Source: Streptomyces pacificus
Lineage (GTDB): Bacteria > Actinomycetota > Actinomycetes > Streptomycetales > Streptomycetaceae
DNA: 64,000 bases
Direction of reading: 5' to 3'
NCBI RefSeq assembly: GCF_011766325.1
Contig: NZ_BLLG01000004.1
Coordinates: 62,001 to 126,000, forward strand
Shown here piece by piece: positions 46,018 to 53,964 of this stretch; positions within the stretch are counted from its first letter, which is position 1, and every line of letters starts with the position of its first letter. A program made the translations under genes and the position numbers. Under the pieces are notes generated by a model. It did not search any database. It worked only from the letters and a program-made list of their open reading frames with translations, and had not been told where the DNA came from.

Positions 46018-46935
46018 TCACAGGTACTGGCCGGTCTCGGTCCGGTCCTGCATCCGCTTGACCGTGCGCCGGATGCTGTCGGCGTTCATGTCCGGGCGCA
46101 GCCGGACGGCCTCGGACACCAGGTCGGACAGCCGAACGCCGTGTCCGGACAGCGTCCGCACGAGGTCGGCCGGGCCGGACGCCGTGGCGGCCACCGTGGA
46201 CAGCTCGTCCGGGGCGTCCGTCCGGGCGTCCTGGCCGGTGAGGGCCGGTGCCGGACGCTCGGTGTCCGCCTGTCCGTCCCGGGTGTCCGGGGCGTCCGTC
46301 CGGTGTCCGTCCGTGTCCGGACGTGCGTCCGGCCGGGTGTCCGGCTGTCCGGACGCCGTGTCCGCCTCGTGGAACCGGGCCAGCGCGTTGAGCTGGTACC
46401 GCTCGGTCAGCACCTCGCCCAGACCCACGTGCCGCAGCTCCTCAACGCGGTTGGTGACCGCAACGCTGAACAGCTCCTTGAAGGCGTACGGGAAGATGCA
46501 CAGGGCGAGTCCGGCCAGCGCACCGCCCAGCACGTTGCCGACCAGGACGAACCCGTGGGCGAAGTTGAGGAGCAGCGAGCCCCAGTACGCCTTGCGCGCC
46601 AGCGCCTCGGCCTTGCCGATCTGGTACATGCGGTTGACGTCGTTCTGCCAGCGGACAATCAGGAGCACGCACGCCAGCCACGCGCCCTCAACGGCGCTGA
46701 ACGCGCCCCAGGCGTAGGCGGTCGGCACGCCCGGGATCGACGCCACCAGGTGGCCAGCCGACCACGCCGCAGCGGCGAACATCAGGGCACTGACGATGAA
46801 CACGACGCCGAGGATCGCGCCGTTGAGGGTGCGGGCGCGCTGGTCGGCGCGCTTGCTGTCCTTGGCCTGGCCCTCGGCCTGGCGCTTCTCGATGATCGCC
46901 TGCCGGGTTCGGCGGGCCTTCTCCATGGCGTCCAT
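46018..46935 (-). CDS. SpdB/DUF2637-like membrane protein with repeat-rich C-terminus
   Basis: 305 residues from ATG 46935 (MDAMEKARRTRQAIIEKRQ); an ATG at 46926 is also possible. After a basic coiled-coil-like start come four hydrophobic segments (AILGVVFIVSALMFAAAAWSA, AYAWGAFSAVEGAWLACVLLIV, LLLNFAHGFVLVGNVLGGALAGLALCIFPYAF). The middle is Asp/Pro/Thr-rich (QPDTRPDARPDTDGHRTD), coded by degenerate GTCCGG repeats. The end (VRLSDLVSEAVRLRPDMNADSIRRTVKRM) looks like a winged helix. SpdB proteins help plasmid spread in mycelium, but the TraB motor they work with is absent here, so the role is tentative. Confidence 0.7.
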   Translation of the reverse strand: MDAMEKARRTRQAIIEKRQAEGQAKDSKRADQRARTLNGAILGVVFIVSALMFAAAAWSAGHLVASIPGVPTAYAWGAFSAVEGAWLACVLLIVRWQNDVNRMYQIGKAEALARKAYWGSLLLNFAHGFVLVGNVLGGALAGLALCIFPYAFKELFSVAVTNRVEELRHVGLGEVLTERYQLNALARFHEADTASGQPDTRPDARPDTDGHRTDAPDTRDGQADTERPAPALTGQDARTDAPDELSTVAATASGPADLVRTLSGHGVRLSDLVSEAVRLRPDMNADSIRRTVKRMQDRTETGQYL

Positions 46936-47063
46936 GGTGTGGTGTCCTTGTCTGTGTGGGGGCCGTCCCGGTTGCTTGCTGGCGCGTGGGGCGGCCTTCG
47001 CTTATGTCTCCCGATCGGCACCCGGCAGAGGCGGACTGACGCCCATGCCGGGTGCCGCTCTGG

Positions 47064-47591
47064 TCACCGCTGGGCGCGCTCCACCGGGGTGAGCCGGTGT
47101 AGGGGCCCGGAGTGCGGCAGGAGGTCGCTGGCCAGGGACTTCACGCCGTTGTCCGGGGTGGCGGCCTCGCTCGCGGCCACCGCCAGCGCTCGGGCCAGCA
47201 GCTCGGCCGGACGGGCGTCGCGGACCGAGTGGACCCGGCCGCCCAGCTCGACCGAGTTGCTGCCGCGCCCCTGGTTCTCCGGAACGTCGGCGGCCTGCAC
47301 CAAGGCGGCCTGCTGCTGGATCGTGCGGTTGCGCAGCTCGGCGGCCTCGGCGAGCGCCACCAGGGCGGACACGGCGGCGTCGAACCGCTTGGCCACCCCG
47401 CCCAGAGCGACGGCCGGAGCGTTCAGGGCCTGGGTCGCGGTGTCCCGGGCGTGCTGGCGCTTGGCCTCCTTCTCGGCCTGGAGCCGGGCGCGCTCGTCGG
47501 CGCTGGCGATCTCCTCCGCCTTGGAATCCAGCCGGGCGGACTCCTCCGCCTCGATCGCCTGCCGGGCTCGGGTCATCAGGTCGTCGGTCAC
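47064..47591 (-). CDS. coiled-coil element protein, unknown
   Basis: 175 residues from GTG 47591, with GAGGAG 6-8 bp upstream. It is mainly helical and rich in Ala, Glu and Arg (EAEESARLDSKAEEIASADE, RARLQAEKEAKRQHARD). A second helical block follows (FDAAVSALVALAEAAELRNRTIQQQAALV). No domain recognised. It overlaps the stop of the 62-residue gene as GTGA and is part of a tight chain of minus-strand genes from the XRE regulator at 49111 downward. Confidence 0.75.
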   Translation of the reverse strand: MTDDLMTRARQAIEAEESARLDSKAEEIASADERARLQAEKEAKRQHARDTATQALNAPAVALGGVAKRFDAAVSALVALAEAAELRNRTIQQQAALVQAADVPENQGRGSNSVELGGRVHSVRDARPAELLARALAVAASEAATPDNGVKSLASDLLPHSGPLHRLTPVERAQR

Positions 47592-47776
47592 TGCTGCTCC
47601 TCGGTGGTGTCGCTGGTCGGCTGGGACTTCTTGCCGTCCCGGATCGCCCGGAATTCCTCGTCGGTCATCTCGTGGCCCTCGGGGCGGGCCTTCTGGCGGA
47701 CGTAGCCACGCCCCATGACGCCGTCCTGTCGGCGGAGTTCGCGGATCTGATCCACGGTCAACGTCTCGTCACCCAT
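47588..47776 (-). CDS. small acidic/basic protein, unknown
   Basis: 62 residues from ATG 47776, with GGAGG 8 bp upstream. MGDETLTVDQIRELRRQDGVM and MTDEEFRAIRDGKKS suggest two short helices. It overlaps neighbours on both sides (its stop is inside the next start, its start inside the previous gene end), so it is in an operon. Function unknown. Confidence 0.75.
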   Translation of the reverse strand: MGDETLTVDQIRELRRQDGVMGRGYVRQKARPEGHEMTDEEFRAIRDGKKSQPTSDTTEEQQ

Positions 47777-48338
47777 CGGTGTTTTCCTCCTGTGCTTGCT
47801 GTTCGATGATTTGGCGTGCCTCTGTGCTGTCGAATGGAACGCCGTATTGCGCCTCGAATCCGTCGCGGACCCTGACCATCTGCTCGCGCAGGTCCGTAAG
47901 GAAGTTCTTGGCCTCTTCGACGGATTCGCCCTGAGCCACCCCGCTGCTCAGCAGCTCGTGCGATTCGAGGATGTCCCGCAACGCCTTGGCTACGAGCTGG
48001 CCGTCCTTGGGTGTGCCGACCCCCGAAAGCGCGTCAGCGTAAAGCTCGGCGTTGTTGAGAAGCTGAGCGGCCAGGCGTTGCTTTCGCTCCCTGAGCTGGG
48101 CCTCACGAACCTTGTTGGCGACGTTCAGCCACTCGGACTTGCCGAAGTAATGACCGTGCTTTGCGGCAACCGTGCTGACTTTCCAGGTGGACAAGCCCGT
48201 CAGTTTGGCGATTTCATTTCGCCCCTTGCCCTCACGACAAAATTCGAGAATTTGGCTCTCTTCGTACGTGAGGCCAACCAGTTGCTCGGCCGGATCTTTC
48301 TCGGGCTCGGGTTGAATCGGGATCAGCTCAGCCGCCAT
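47769..48338 (-). CDS. helix-turn-helix element protein
   Basis: 189 residues from ATG 48338, with GGGGGGTG about 7 bp upstream; a GTG at 48347 is in frame. An HTH is visible at about 30-65 (YEESQILEFCREGKGRNEIAKLTGLSTWKVSTVA). After it comes a long helical part (REAQLRERKQRLAAQLLNN, LREQMVRVRDGFEAQYG). The HTH-then-coil layout is seen in small terminase subunits and in plasmid regulators, so I cannot decide between DNA packaging and regulation. It overlaps both neighbours. Confidence 0.75.
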   Translation of the reverse strand: MAAELIPIQPEPEKDPAEQLVGLTYEESQILEFCREGKGRNEIAKLTGLSTWKVSTVAAKHGHYFGKSEWLNVANKVREAQLRERKQRLAAQLLNNAELYADALSGVGTPKDGQLVAKALRDILESHELLSSGVAQGESVEEAKNFLTDLREQMVRVRDGFEAQYGVPFDSTEARQIIEQQAQEENTDG

Positions 48339-48660
48339 TGCCGACACCCCCCAGGCTCAGCCCCGGGTCTCCCGGCTTCCAATTGGTGACCCACTCGGCG
48401 ATCCGGTCCAGGTCCGCCAGCGCTTCCGGCGTCTTGCACCGCTCGGCCACCTCCGCCAGCTTCCGCAGCATCGCCACCTTGGCTGCGTCCAGTCGCGTCC
48501 CCTTGAAGATTTCGCCCTCTCGGCAACCGGTCCATTCACCGGCCGTCAGCGGGTTGACGCCCTCTTCGTCGAGCCACCACGCCGCCACCTCGCTGGCGAC
48601 TTCTTCACTCCCGATTCGGCCGATCAGCCACGTCCGCTCGTCCACCGGTACCGCTGTCAC
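48328..48660 (-). CDS. small element protein, unknown
   Basis: 110 residues from GTG 48660 (VTAVPVDERTWLIGRIGSEE), with GGAGGAGG upstream. WLDEEGVNPLTAGEWTGC and LRKLAEVAERCKTPEALADL point to a mixed alpha/beta then helical fold. No domain recognised. Its start overlaps the NUMOD4 gene stop as GTGA. Confidence 0.72.
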   Translation of the reverse strand: MTAVPVDERTWLIGRIGSEEVASEVAAWWLDEEGVNPLTAGEWTGCREGEIFKGTRLDAAKVAMLRKLAEVAERCKTPEALADLDRIAEWVTNWKPGDPGLSLGGVGNGG

Positions 48661-48896
48661 GATTCCTCCTCCGGGAAAGCAGCCGACACCAACTCGTGAA
48701 CCGGCCACCACTGCCGCTGACGGTCCTTGTAGATGCGCACTTGAGGGAAGCCCGTGAATTTGTGGATGTGGGTCTTCAGCGTGCGCCCTCGGGCCATCGG
48801 TCCAAGGCTTCGGACCTGCCCCCACGAGCTGACCTCGTACGTCGGCGGGAAACCCGGGATCTTGCGCCACTCCTCGGCGGTGACCAACTGGTTCAT
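48657..48896 (-). CDS. orphan NUMOD4-domain protein
   Basis: 79 residues from ATG 48896, with GGAGGTGA upstream. TAEEWRKIPGFPPTYEVSSW, then GQVRSLGPMARGRTLK and a later VHELVSAAFP, match NUMOD4, the small DNA-binding module normally fused to HNH homing endonucleases. Here no HNH domain follows. It overlaps the XRE gene stop by ATGA. It may be a nuclease remnant or a freestanding DNA-binding protein. Confidence 0.82.
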   Translation of the reverse strand: MNQLVTAEEWRKIPGFPPTYEVSSWGQVRSLGPMARGRTLKTHIHKFTGFPQVRIYKDRQRQWWPVHELVSAAFPEEES

Positions 48897-49111
48897 TCGG
48901 TCACCTCCTCCAATTCGCATCCGAGCGCCCTCAGCAGAAGCACCATGTTCACGCCGTTCGGCGCGTGTCGATCGTTCTCCCAGTAGCTGATGTAAAGGCC
49001 ACTGATGGTGCCCATCCGGGCGGCCACCTCTGCCTGACTCAAACCCCTGGAGTGGCGAACTTGGCGAAGCTTCTGACCTGAGAACACCGGGCTTTTCGTC
49101 GCCCTGTCCAT
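48893..49111 (-). CDS. XRE-family transcriptional regulator (small)
   Basis: 72 residues from ATG 49111 (MDRATKSPVFSGQKLRQVR). The HTH reads LRQVRHSRGLSQAEVAARMGTISGLYISYWENDR, typical Cro/C1 type. It is the first gene of the long minus-strand chain running down to the coiled-coil gene, so it could autoregulate that unit. Its upstream region is A+T-rich with a possible operator. Confidence 0.88.
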   Translation of the reverse strand: MDRATKSPVFSGQKLRQVRHSRGLSQAEVAARMGTISGLYISYWENDRHAPNGVNMVLLLRALGCELEEVTE

Positions 49112-49132
49112 ACCCCAATTAAAATCCCCACA

Positions 49133-49155
49133 TATGGGCCTCTGTAATACCCATA
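49133..49155 (-). promoter_or_regulatory. candidate XRE operator
   Basis: TATGGG (49133-49138) and CCCATA (49150-49155) form a perfect inverted repeat with an 11-bp spacer, about 22-44 bp before the XRE start. The surrounding A+T-rich stretch (AATTAAAATCCCC) is unusual for this genome and promoter-like. Confidence 0.45.
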
Positions 49156-49264
49156 AGGGCTTGCTTTCAACGCAAGATGGACAGGCCATTGGTGGGGCTG
49201 CTTTTCTGGGAAGTGCTAGTCCAGGAAGGTGCAGGCCACCTATCGGACGACCGCCCGAAGGGGA

Positions 49265-49297
49265 GCGCCCCGACCGAAGCGGAAGCGGTCGGGGCGC
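49265..49297. terminator. hairpin, tandem with the next
   Basis: GCGCCCCGACCG (49265-49276) pairs perfectly with CGGTCGGGGCGC (49286-49297). It resembles the stem just upstream (49321-49359) in sequence. The two form a tandem barrier between the primase unit and the XRE unit. This 449-bp gap (49112-49560) holds no gene. Confidence 0.7.
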
Positions 49298-49310
49298 GTT
49301 GGGCCCCTCC

Positions 49311-49359
49311 CAAAAAACCAGCGACCCCGAACCGGTCTCACTCTCCCGGTCGGGGTCGC
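49311..49359 (-). terminator. rho-independent terminator with T-tract after the primase unit
   Basis: GCGACCCCGAACCGG (49321-49335) pairs with CCGGTCGGGGTCGC (49346-49359) with one bulged A. On the minus strand it is followed by GGTTTTTTG (49311-49319). A U-run after a G+C stem is rare in this G+C-rich genome and fits a classical terminator. Confidence 0.8.
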
Positions 49360-49435
49360 TTCATGTTTGGGGTAACCCGCTCGCCGGCCTTACTTCCAGT
49401 GATCGGCCTCAATACTTCTCGTTACAAGATCACGA

Positions 49436-49549
49436 GGGGGGTACACAGTACACACCTGGTACACACCCCTCCGGGGGTAGATCTCCGGAGAGCTCCCGTA
49501 GAGATCCACCGGGAGAGGGTGTGTACCCACTGTGTACTGTGTACCCCCC
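49436..49549. repeat. 114-bp imperfect palindrome with six GTACACA iterons
   Basis: The left arm (49436-49470) has three GTACACA units; the right arm (49516-49549) has three TGTGTAC units. The arms pair almost perfectly over about 33 bp. The centre has a second pair, GGTAGATCTC and GAGATCCACC. It begins 12 bp after the primase stop. It could be an iteron-type replication origin or a binding array for a regulator; it would also end transcription. Confidence 0.82.
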
Positions 49550-49560
49550 CTGCCGCCGGG

Positions 49561-51825
49561 TCAGGTTGTGTGCAGGGTGGTCCTGATCCCCCGGAACCCG
49601 CGCTGGCGCTTGCCGCCGAACTTCATGGCGTTGGCCGGACGCTCGATCCCCTCGACCTGCTCCACGTTGGCCCACTCGATCAGCCGGTCACCGAGCTGGG
49701 TCACGTTGCTGGCGAAGTCCCGGCCTCCGTGGGCCTTCCAGACCTCATAGGCCGACCACAGGTCGGGGTTCGAGAGCTTCGCGCCCTCCTCCACGGCCAG
49801 GTACTCGTCAGCGAACAGCCCGAACGGGTTGTTGTCGCGCTGCCAGTCCTTGACCGCGTTCGCCACGGTCGGCGGGTCGTCGCACCGCTCGCCGGATGCC
49901 ACCCGGACCGCGCCCCGGACCGCCCAAGCCAGGATGGCCGGGCCCTCCTCGGCCAGCAGCAGGCCGGACAGGTTCTCGACGCGCTCAGCCGGGTTGACCT
50001 TGGCGTCCATGTGGATCACCTTGACCCGTCGCCGCACACCTTCGGTGAAGGGGATGGTCGGCCGGATGTTGCCGTACAGGACCATCGTGAAGGTGGTCGG
50101 GAACTCGAACGACTTCTCGCCCTTGTGTGACGCGCGCTGGATCTTGTCGCCCGACAGGCGGTTGAACCTCGACTCGTCCAGGACCTGACCCTTGCGGGTC
50201 TCCGAGATCGACACCATGCGCGACCCCGCCAAGTTGGCTTCCGCCTCGGTGTGGGTGGCCGCTGCCTGCGCGGTCAGCAGGTCGGGGAGGGCCTGGGTGT
50301 AGTAGTCGCCGACCACACCGCCGATCACGTCGATGAGCTGCGATTTGCCGTTGCCGCCGGGTCCGTACAGGAAGTAGGCGCGCTGGCCGTCGTTGTGGCC
50401 GATCAGGATCTCGCCGACCATGCGCTGTACGTAGTCGATCAGGTCGGCGTCACCCTTGAATGCCCACTTCAAGAACGCCTCCCACTTCGGGCACTCGCGC
50501 TTGGGGTCGTAGTCCATCGTGGTGCCCTTGGTGATCAGGAACTCGCGCCGGTTCGCCAGCAGCTCGCCCGTCTTGAGGTCCACCACGCCGTTGCCGACGA
50601 GCAGCTTGTACGGGTCGGCGTCGAAGACCTTGCCGGAGACCTGGATGTCGGCCAGGTGGCGGGCCTGCTCCCTGATGCCCCGGATGTTGGCCGTGCCCTG
50701 CTGACCGCGCACGTACTCAATGCGCTTCGAGCGGTTCTCGTCGTCGTCCGGCAGGCTGCGCGCCTCGATCATCATGCGGTCGGTCATCTCGTGGATGGCC
50801 TGGATCGCCCGCGACTCGCTCTGAATCCACCGCCGACCGTCCCACCCGAGCCAGCCCCGGCCGGTGACGAAACGAAGGTCCTCGCCGAACCAGTCGCGCA
50901 GCCGCCGGGCCTCGCCGAGGTGGGTCGGCTCGTACCGGCCAGCGGTCGGCGCGGGCTTGTCCTGCTCGCGGTCCCAAATCGAGTCAGCGGTCTTCATGAA
51001 ACGGTCCTCCTCGTGCGGCACCTCGGATTCGCTGTCGATCTCGCGCAGCTCGGCAAGGTAGGCGTCATAGTCGGTGTGCTTGCGGGCCAGGTATCCGGCG
51101 ACCTTGCAAAGCCATGCGTTGTCCCGCCCGGGGTGGTCCGGCGGGAGGGCGCGCAGGGCGGCCAGGGTGCCAGCGGCGCCCGGGTGGCCAGCGGAGGCCC
51201 GGGACGGGGTACGGGAGCGCACGGAGGAGGTGGCCGGGTACTGGGCGGCCCCCTGGATCTCCGAGAGCCACGGAGGGGCCACGGCGGGCTCAGCCGTGCT
51301 GACCACCTCGTACCGGCGTCCGTCGATCACCGAGCCGGGCGCGACGATCAGCGAGCCCCGACCGGTCTTGATGTCGATACCCGGGTACCGGCTCGGGTCG
51401 AGCGGTGCGCTCTTGAGCGGCCGGTCCGGGTCGGCCCGGTAGATGAAGTGGAGGCTGTCCGGACCCGACGCCGTGTGATGCGTACGGGTGGCCGGAAGCT
51501 CGTAGTCGGCGGTCAGCTTCTCCAGCGACGCCGTGCCGCCGTTCTTCGGGTCCACGTCCACGACGGCCCAGCCGTCCAGGGTCAGCGCGATGTTCTGCCA
51601 GCCGGACGGGGTGAAGCTCCGCCACATCTCCTCGACCTCTTCGGCCGAGGTCATCGCGAGGTCGGGCCACCCCTTGTAGACGGGCATCTTGCGGTTGCTC
51701 GGCATGGGCACGACGCCGAAGCCGAGCTTGGCGAAGAAGGCCGCTCGCTCGGTGTCGTGTCGGGGCACCTCAAGCGCAGATTGCGCCGGGGCCAAATCCC
51801 GTGCTTCCGTAGAGGTGTAGCTCAT
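49561..51825 (-). CDS. primase-polymerase / SF3 helicase replication protein
   Basis: 754 residues from ATG 51825 (MSYTSTEARDLAP); a GTG 18 bp upstream is in frame. Residues about 28-190 are a bifunctional primase-polymerase domain with the catalytic Asp90 and Asp92 (VVDVDPKNGG). HHTASGPDSLHFIYR matches its second motif. After a linker comes the P4/D5-type helicase. It has Walker A GPGGNGKS (488-495), the B/C region ISETRKGQVLDESRFNRLSGD and LYGNIRPTIPF. It should prime and unwind DNA at an origin on the element, typical for phage, plasmid and satellite replication. Confidence 0.93.
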   Translation of the reverse strand: MSYTSTEARDLAPAQSALEVPRHDTERAAFFAKLGFGVVPMPSNRKMPVYKGWPDLAMTSAEEVEEMWRSFTPSGWQNIALTLDGWAVVDVDPKNGGTASLEKLTADYELPATRTHHTASGPDSLHFIYRADPDRPLKSAPLDPSRYPGIDIKTGRGSLIVAPGSVIDGRRYEVVSTAEPAVAPPWLSEIQGAAQYPATSSVRSRTPSRASAGHPGAAGTLAALRALPPDHPGRDNAWLCKVAGYLARKHTDYDAYLAELREIDSESEVPHEEDRFMKTADSIWDREQDKPAPTAGRYEPTHLGEARRLRDWFGEDLRFVTGRGWLGWDGRRWIQSESRAIQAIHEMTDRMMIEARSLPDDDENRSKRIEYVRGQQGTANIRGIREQARHLADIQVSGKVFDADPYKLLVGNGVVDLKTGELLANRREFLITKGTTMDYDPKRECPKWEAFLKWAFKGDADLIDYVQRMVGEILIGHNDGQRAYFLYGPGGNGKSQLIDVIGGVVGDYYTQALPDLLTAQAAATHTEAEANLAGSRMVSISETRKGQVLDESRFNRLSGDKIQRASHKGEKSFEFPTTFTMVLYGNIRPTIPFTEGVRRRVKVIHMDAKVNPAERVENLSGLLLAEEGPAILAWAVRGAVRVASGERCDDPPTVANAVKDWQRDNNPFGLFADEYLAVEEGAKLSNPDLWSAYEVWKAHGGRDFASNVTQLGDRLIEWANVEQVEGIERPANAMKFGGKRQRGFRGIRTTLHTT

Positions 51826-51901
51826 CGTGATAACGCCTTTCACGGCCCCTCGGTTCGGTTCGCTGCCACTGCCGAGGGGTCGAGGTGTGCTCGGGGGTGG
51901 G

Positions 51902-51988
51902 TTACTTCGGCTGCTGCTTGCCGAAGAGGAGACGGAGGAGCCGCTTACGCTCGGACTCCGTCATGGGGCGCGCGTCCTTGAGGTCCAT
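51902..51988 (-). CDS. very small ORF between the XRE gene and the primase
   Basis: 28 residues (MDLKDARPMTESERKRLL...), ending KQQPK. Its ATG (51986-51988) overlaps the XRE stop as TGATG, so it could be translationally coupled. It is helical and basic. Too short to classify; it may be a leader or a genuine small protein. Confidence 0.5.
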   Translation of the reverse strand: MDLKDARPMTESERKRLLRLLFGKQQPK

Positions 51989-52218
51989 CAGGCCGACACC
52001 AACTCGCGGTCGTCGCGGGTGGTCAGCTCCATGAAGTCCACGCCGAGGGCCGAAGCCAGCGCGTCGATGATGCCGAGGGTCGGCGCGTTCACTCGTGCCT
52101 CGTAGCGGCAGATGGCCGCGACGCTACGGCCGACCATCTCGCCGAGGTCGGACTGGCTGAGTCCCCGCTCACGCCGAATCCGGCGCAGCGCGTCAGGGTC
52201 GAAGATCAGGGCAGGCAT
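51988..52218 (-). CDS. XRE-family transcriptional regulator (second)
   Basis: 76 residues from ATG 52218 (MPALIFDPDALRRIRRE), with a weak GGGAA site. The HTH reads LRRIRRERGLSQSDLGEMVGRSVAAICRYEARV, followed by PTLGIIDALASALGVDFMELT. It is upstream of the primase and the 28-residue ORF and may control them. The gap upstream (52219-52633, 415 bp, no gene) has the candidate sites noted below. Confidence 0.87.
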   Translation of the reverse strand: MPALIFDPDALRRIRRERGLSQSDLGEMVGRSVAAICRYEARVNAPTLGIIDALASALGVDFMELTTRDDRELVSA

Positions 52219-52337
52219 TGGGGTTCCCGTCGTCGGCATTGCGTGGAGTGCCGTACACGGCGGGGAACTTCGGGTCGCACCGCCGAAGCGGGACCCTGGC
52301 CGGGGGCTGTGCCGCCCGGCTGGTACCAGGAGAGCAC

Positions 52338-52373
52338 GGGATTTACGCCCCCCGCAATTTGCGGTTGGCGCAA
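52338..52373 (-). promoter_or_regulatory. candidate operator in front of the second XRE gene
   Basis: GGGATTTACGC...CAATTT (52338-52360) matches the site at 44990-45012. Three half-sites overlap it: CGCAA (52353), TTGCG (52359) and CGCAA (52369). The reverse complement AAATCCCGTGCT of the same motif also occurs near 45744 and 51794. So several regulated promoters of the element may share it. Confidence 0.5.
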
Positions 52374-52633
52374 GTACCTGGAGGGTCAGAAACCCCTCCC
52401 CCGGCACTCACGAGTCGTGATCGATCTCAATACGACGGGTAAGGCCGGCGAGCCCCTGGGGTCTCAACATGACGCCCGGCCGTCCGGCGCTCCGGCCAGC
52501 GGGTGCGGGCATGCCCAGCGGCGGCCTCCCGTGGGGTCTCCGGCGGCCTGGAGCCCCCGCCCGGGCGTCCGGCCGTACCCGCCAGCACGAGAGCACGGGA
52601 GATACCGTCGCGGGGCTCGGCCCAGGCGACCCG

Positions 52634-53857
52634 CTAACCGGTCGCCGGGAACTCAGCAAGCAGGGTGGCCACCTCGGGAACGTCGCGGAAGTCGGTCAGC
52701 CGCTTCAAGACCACCTGCGCCCGGCCGTCGGTCCGGTCGCTGGCCACGTCGGCGCTCATGCGGATCATGCGGTCGGCGGTGGCCGCTGCGCCCTCGGGCT
52801 CGTTCGCGTCGGCCAGCGCCATTGCCAACCACGAGAGGTAGAGGGCGAGTTCACGGGCGTGGCTGGCGTCGTAGCGGTCCAACACGTCGTTGAGGAGCGG
52901 CACGGCCCTGAGGGGTCGGTGAAGCTCGGTGTACACACGAGCCTCCATGACGTGCAGCTCCTCCGGGCTGACCCAGTACAGGTAACCGGGCTCCTCGGTG
53001 CCGGGCGTGTGCGCGGTGATCGCCTCGCCAGCCTCGCCGAGGGCACGCATCGCGGGTTGCTGCTGCCCGGCCTGGGTGTGCGCCCACGCCACCCGATCGA
53101 GGTACAGGGCACGGGCCCGAGGTGGCGCGTCGGTCGCCTCGTCGGCTGCGGCCCTCGCCATCGCTACGGCTTCGAGCGGATCGCCGACGTTCGACACTTG
53201 GTAGGCCAGCGACCCGAGCAAGTTGCCCGCAAGGGTGATGTCCCCCGCCTGATGCGCTGCCGACAGGCCGAGTCGGTAGATGCGCTCGGCGTCCTCGTGC
53301 TGTCCGGCGTCCGACGCGATCCAACCCGCGATCTGGGCCAGCTCGCCTATGGCCTGGAGAAGCTGACGCCCGGTGTCGTCGGTGAAGGTCGATTCCCGGT
53401 ACAGGGTCACAGCCGACCGCAGCTCACGCACTGCCCGGCCGATGAGGTCGCGCCCATAGACCACATCGTCGGCGAGACGCAGCCCGTGAACACGGCTGTT
53501 CAGGTCGGCAACGGTGCTCGCACCGATGCGACGGCCTTCACGGACCGCCAGCGGTGCGAGCGGGTCACCTTCGGGCAGGAAGTCGGCAACGGTCGGCGTC
53601 GGCGCGGGGGTGGCCACCTTGCCCGCAGCGGTGGCCCGCTCCAGGACTTCAACGTCTACGCGGAACACGGCGGCCAGGAACGGTAACCAGTCGCGCGGCG
53701 TGCGTCGGCCGGTCTCCCACCGGTAGACGTGCTGGCGGTCCAAGGTCGGCGTGCCCCCGGCGGCATCGTTGAGCTTGCGCGCTAGGTCGGACTGCGACCA
53801 ACCCCGCTCCTGGCGCAGCCTGCGAATCAAAGCCCCGATCGGCTCCCCACCTGCCAT
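52634..53857 (-). CDS. XRE-family regulator with tetratricopeptide-like C-terminal domain
   Basis: 407 residues from ATG 53857 (MAGGEPIGALIRRLRQERG). The HTH reads LIRRLRQERGWSQSDLARKLND and is longer than usual because an insert follows (AAGGTPTLDRQHVYRWETGRRTP). The remaining 300 residues are paired helices of the TPR type (LLQAIGELAQIAGWIASDAGQHEDAERIY, LAGNLLGSLAYQVSNVGDPLEAV). Such regulators in Streptomyces often pair with a small adjacent protein; here one starts divergently 107 bp away. Confidence 0.9.
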   Translation of the reverse strand: MAGGEPIGALIRRLRQERGWSQSDLARKLNDAAGGTPTLDRQHVYRWETGRRTPRDWLPFLAAVFRVDVEVLERATAAGKVATPAPTPTVADFLPEGDPLAPLAVREGRRIGASTVADLNSRVHGLRLADDVVYGRDLIGRAVRELRSAVTLYRESTFTDDTGRQLLQAIGELAQIAGWIASDAGQHEDAERIYRLGLSAAHQAGDITLAGNLLGSLAYQVSNVGDPLEAVAMARAAADEATDAPPRARALYLDRVAWAHTQAGQQQPAMRALGEAGEAITAHTPGTEEPGYLYWVSPEELHVMEARVYTELHRPLRAVPLLNDVLDRYDASHARELALYLSWLAMALADANEPEGAAATADRMIRMSADVASDRTDGRAQVVLKRLTDFRDVPEVATLLAEFPATG

Positions 53858-53964
53858 AACTCCATTGTGGATTACAGCGAGGACTACAGGAAGGATCTCT
53901 ACCAAAGGGACATCCGAGCGATTCGCTGGCGGGTACGCCAGCAAGCGGACGGATGGAACCGATC

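Noticed and set aside
46240..46360. Clustered GTCCGG repeats that might suggest a repeat array or CRISPR
   Set aside because: They are short, irregular and code the Asp/Pro/Thr-rich part of the SpdB-like protein. There are no equal repeats with spacers and no cas genes.
46018..46935. TraB-type DNA translocase
   Set aside because: The protein has membrane helices but no Walker A or B motif, so it is not an FtsK/TraB motor.
49177..50130. Plus-strand frame of 317 residues across the iteron palindrome
   Set aside because: It runs through hairpins and antisense to the primase; no ribosome site or domain.
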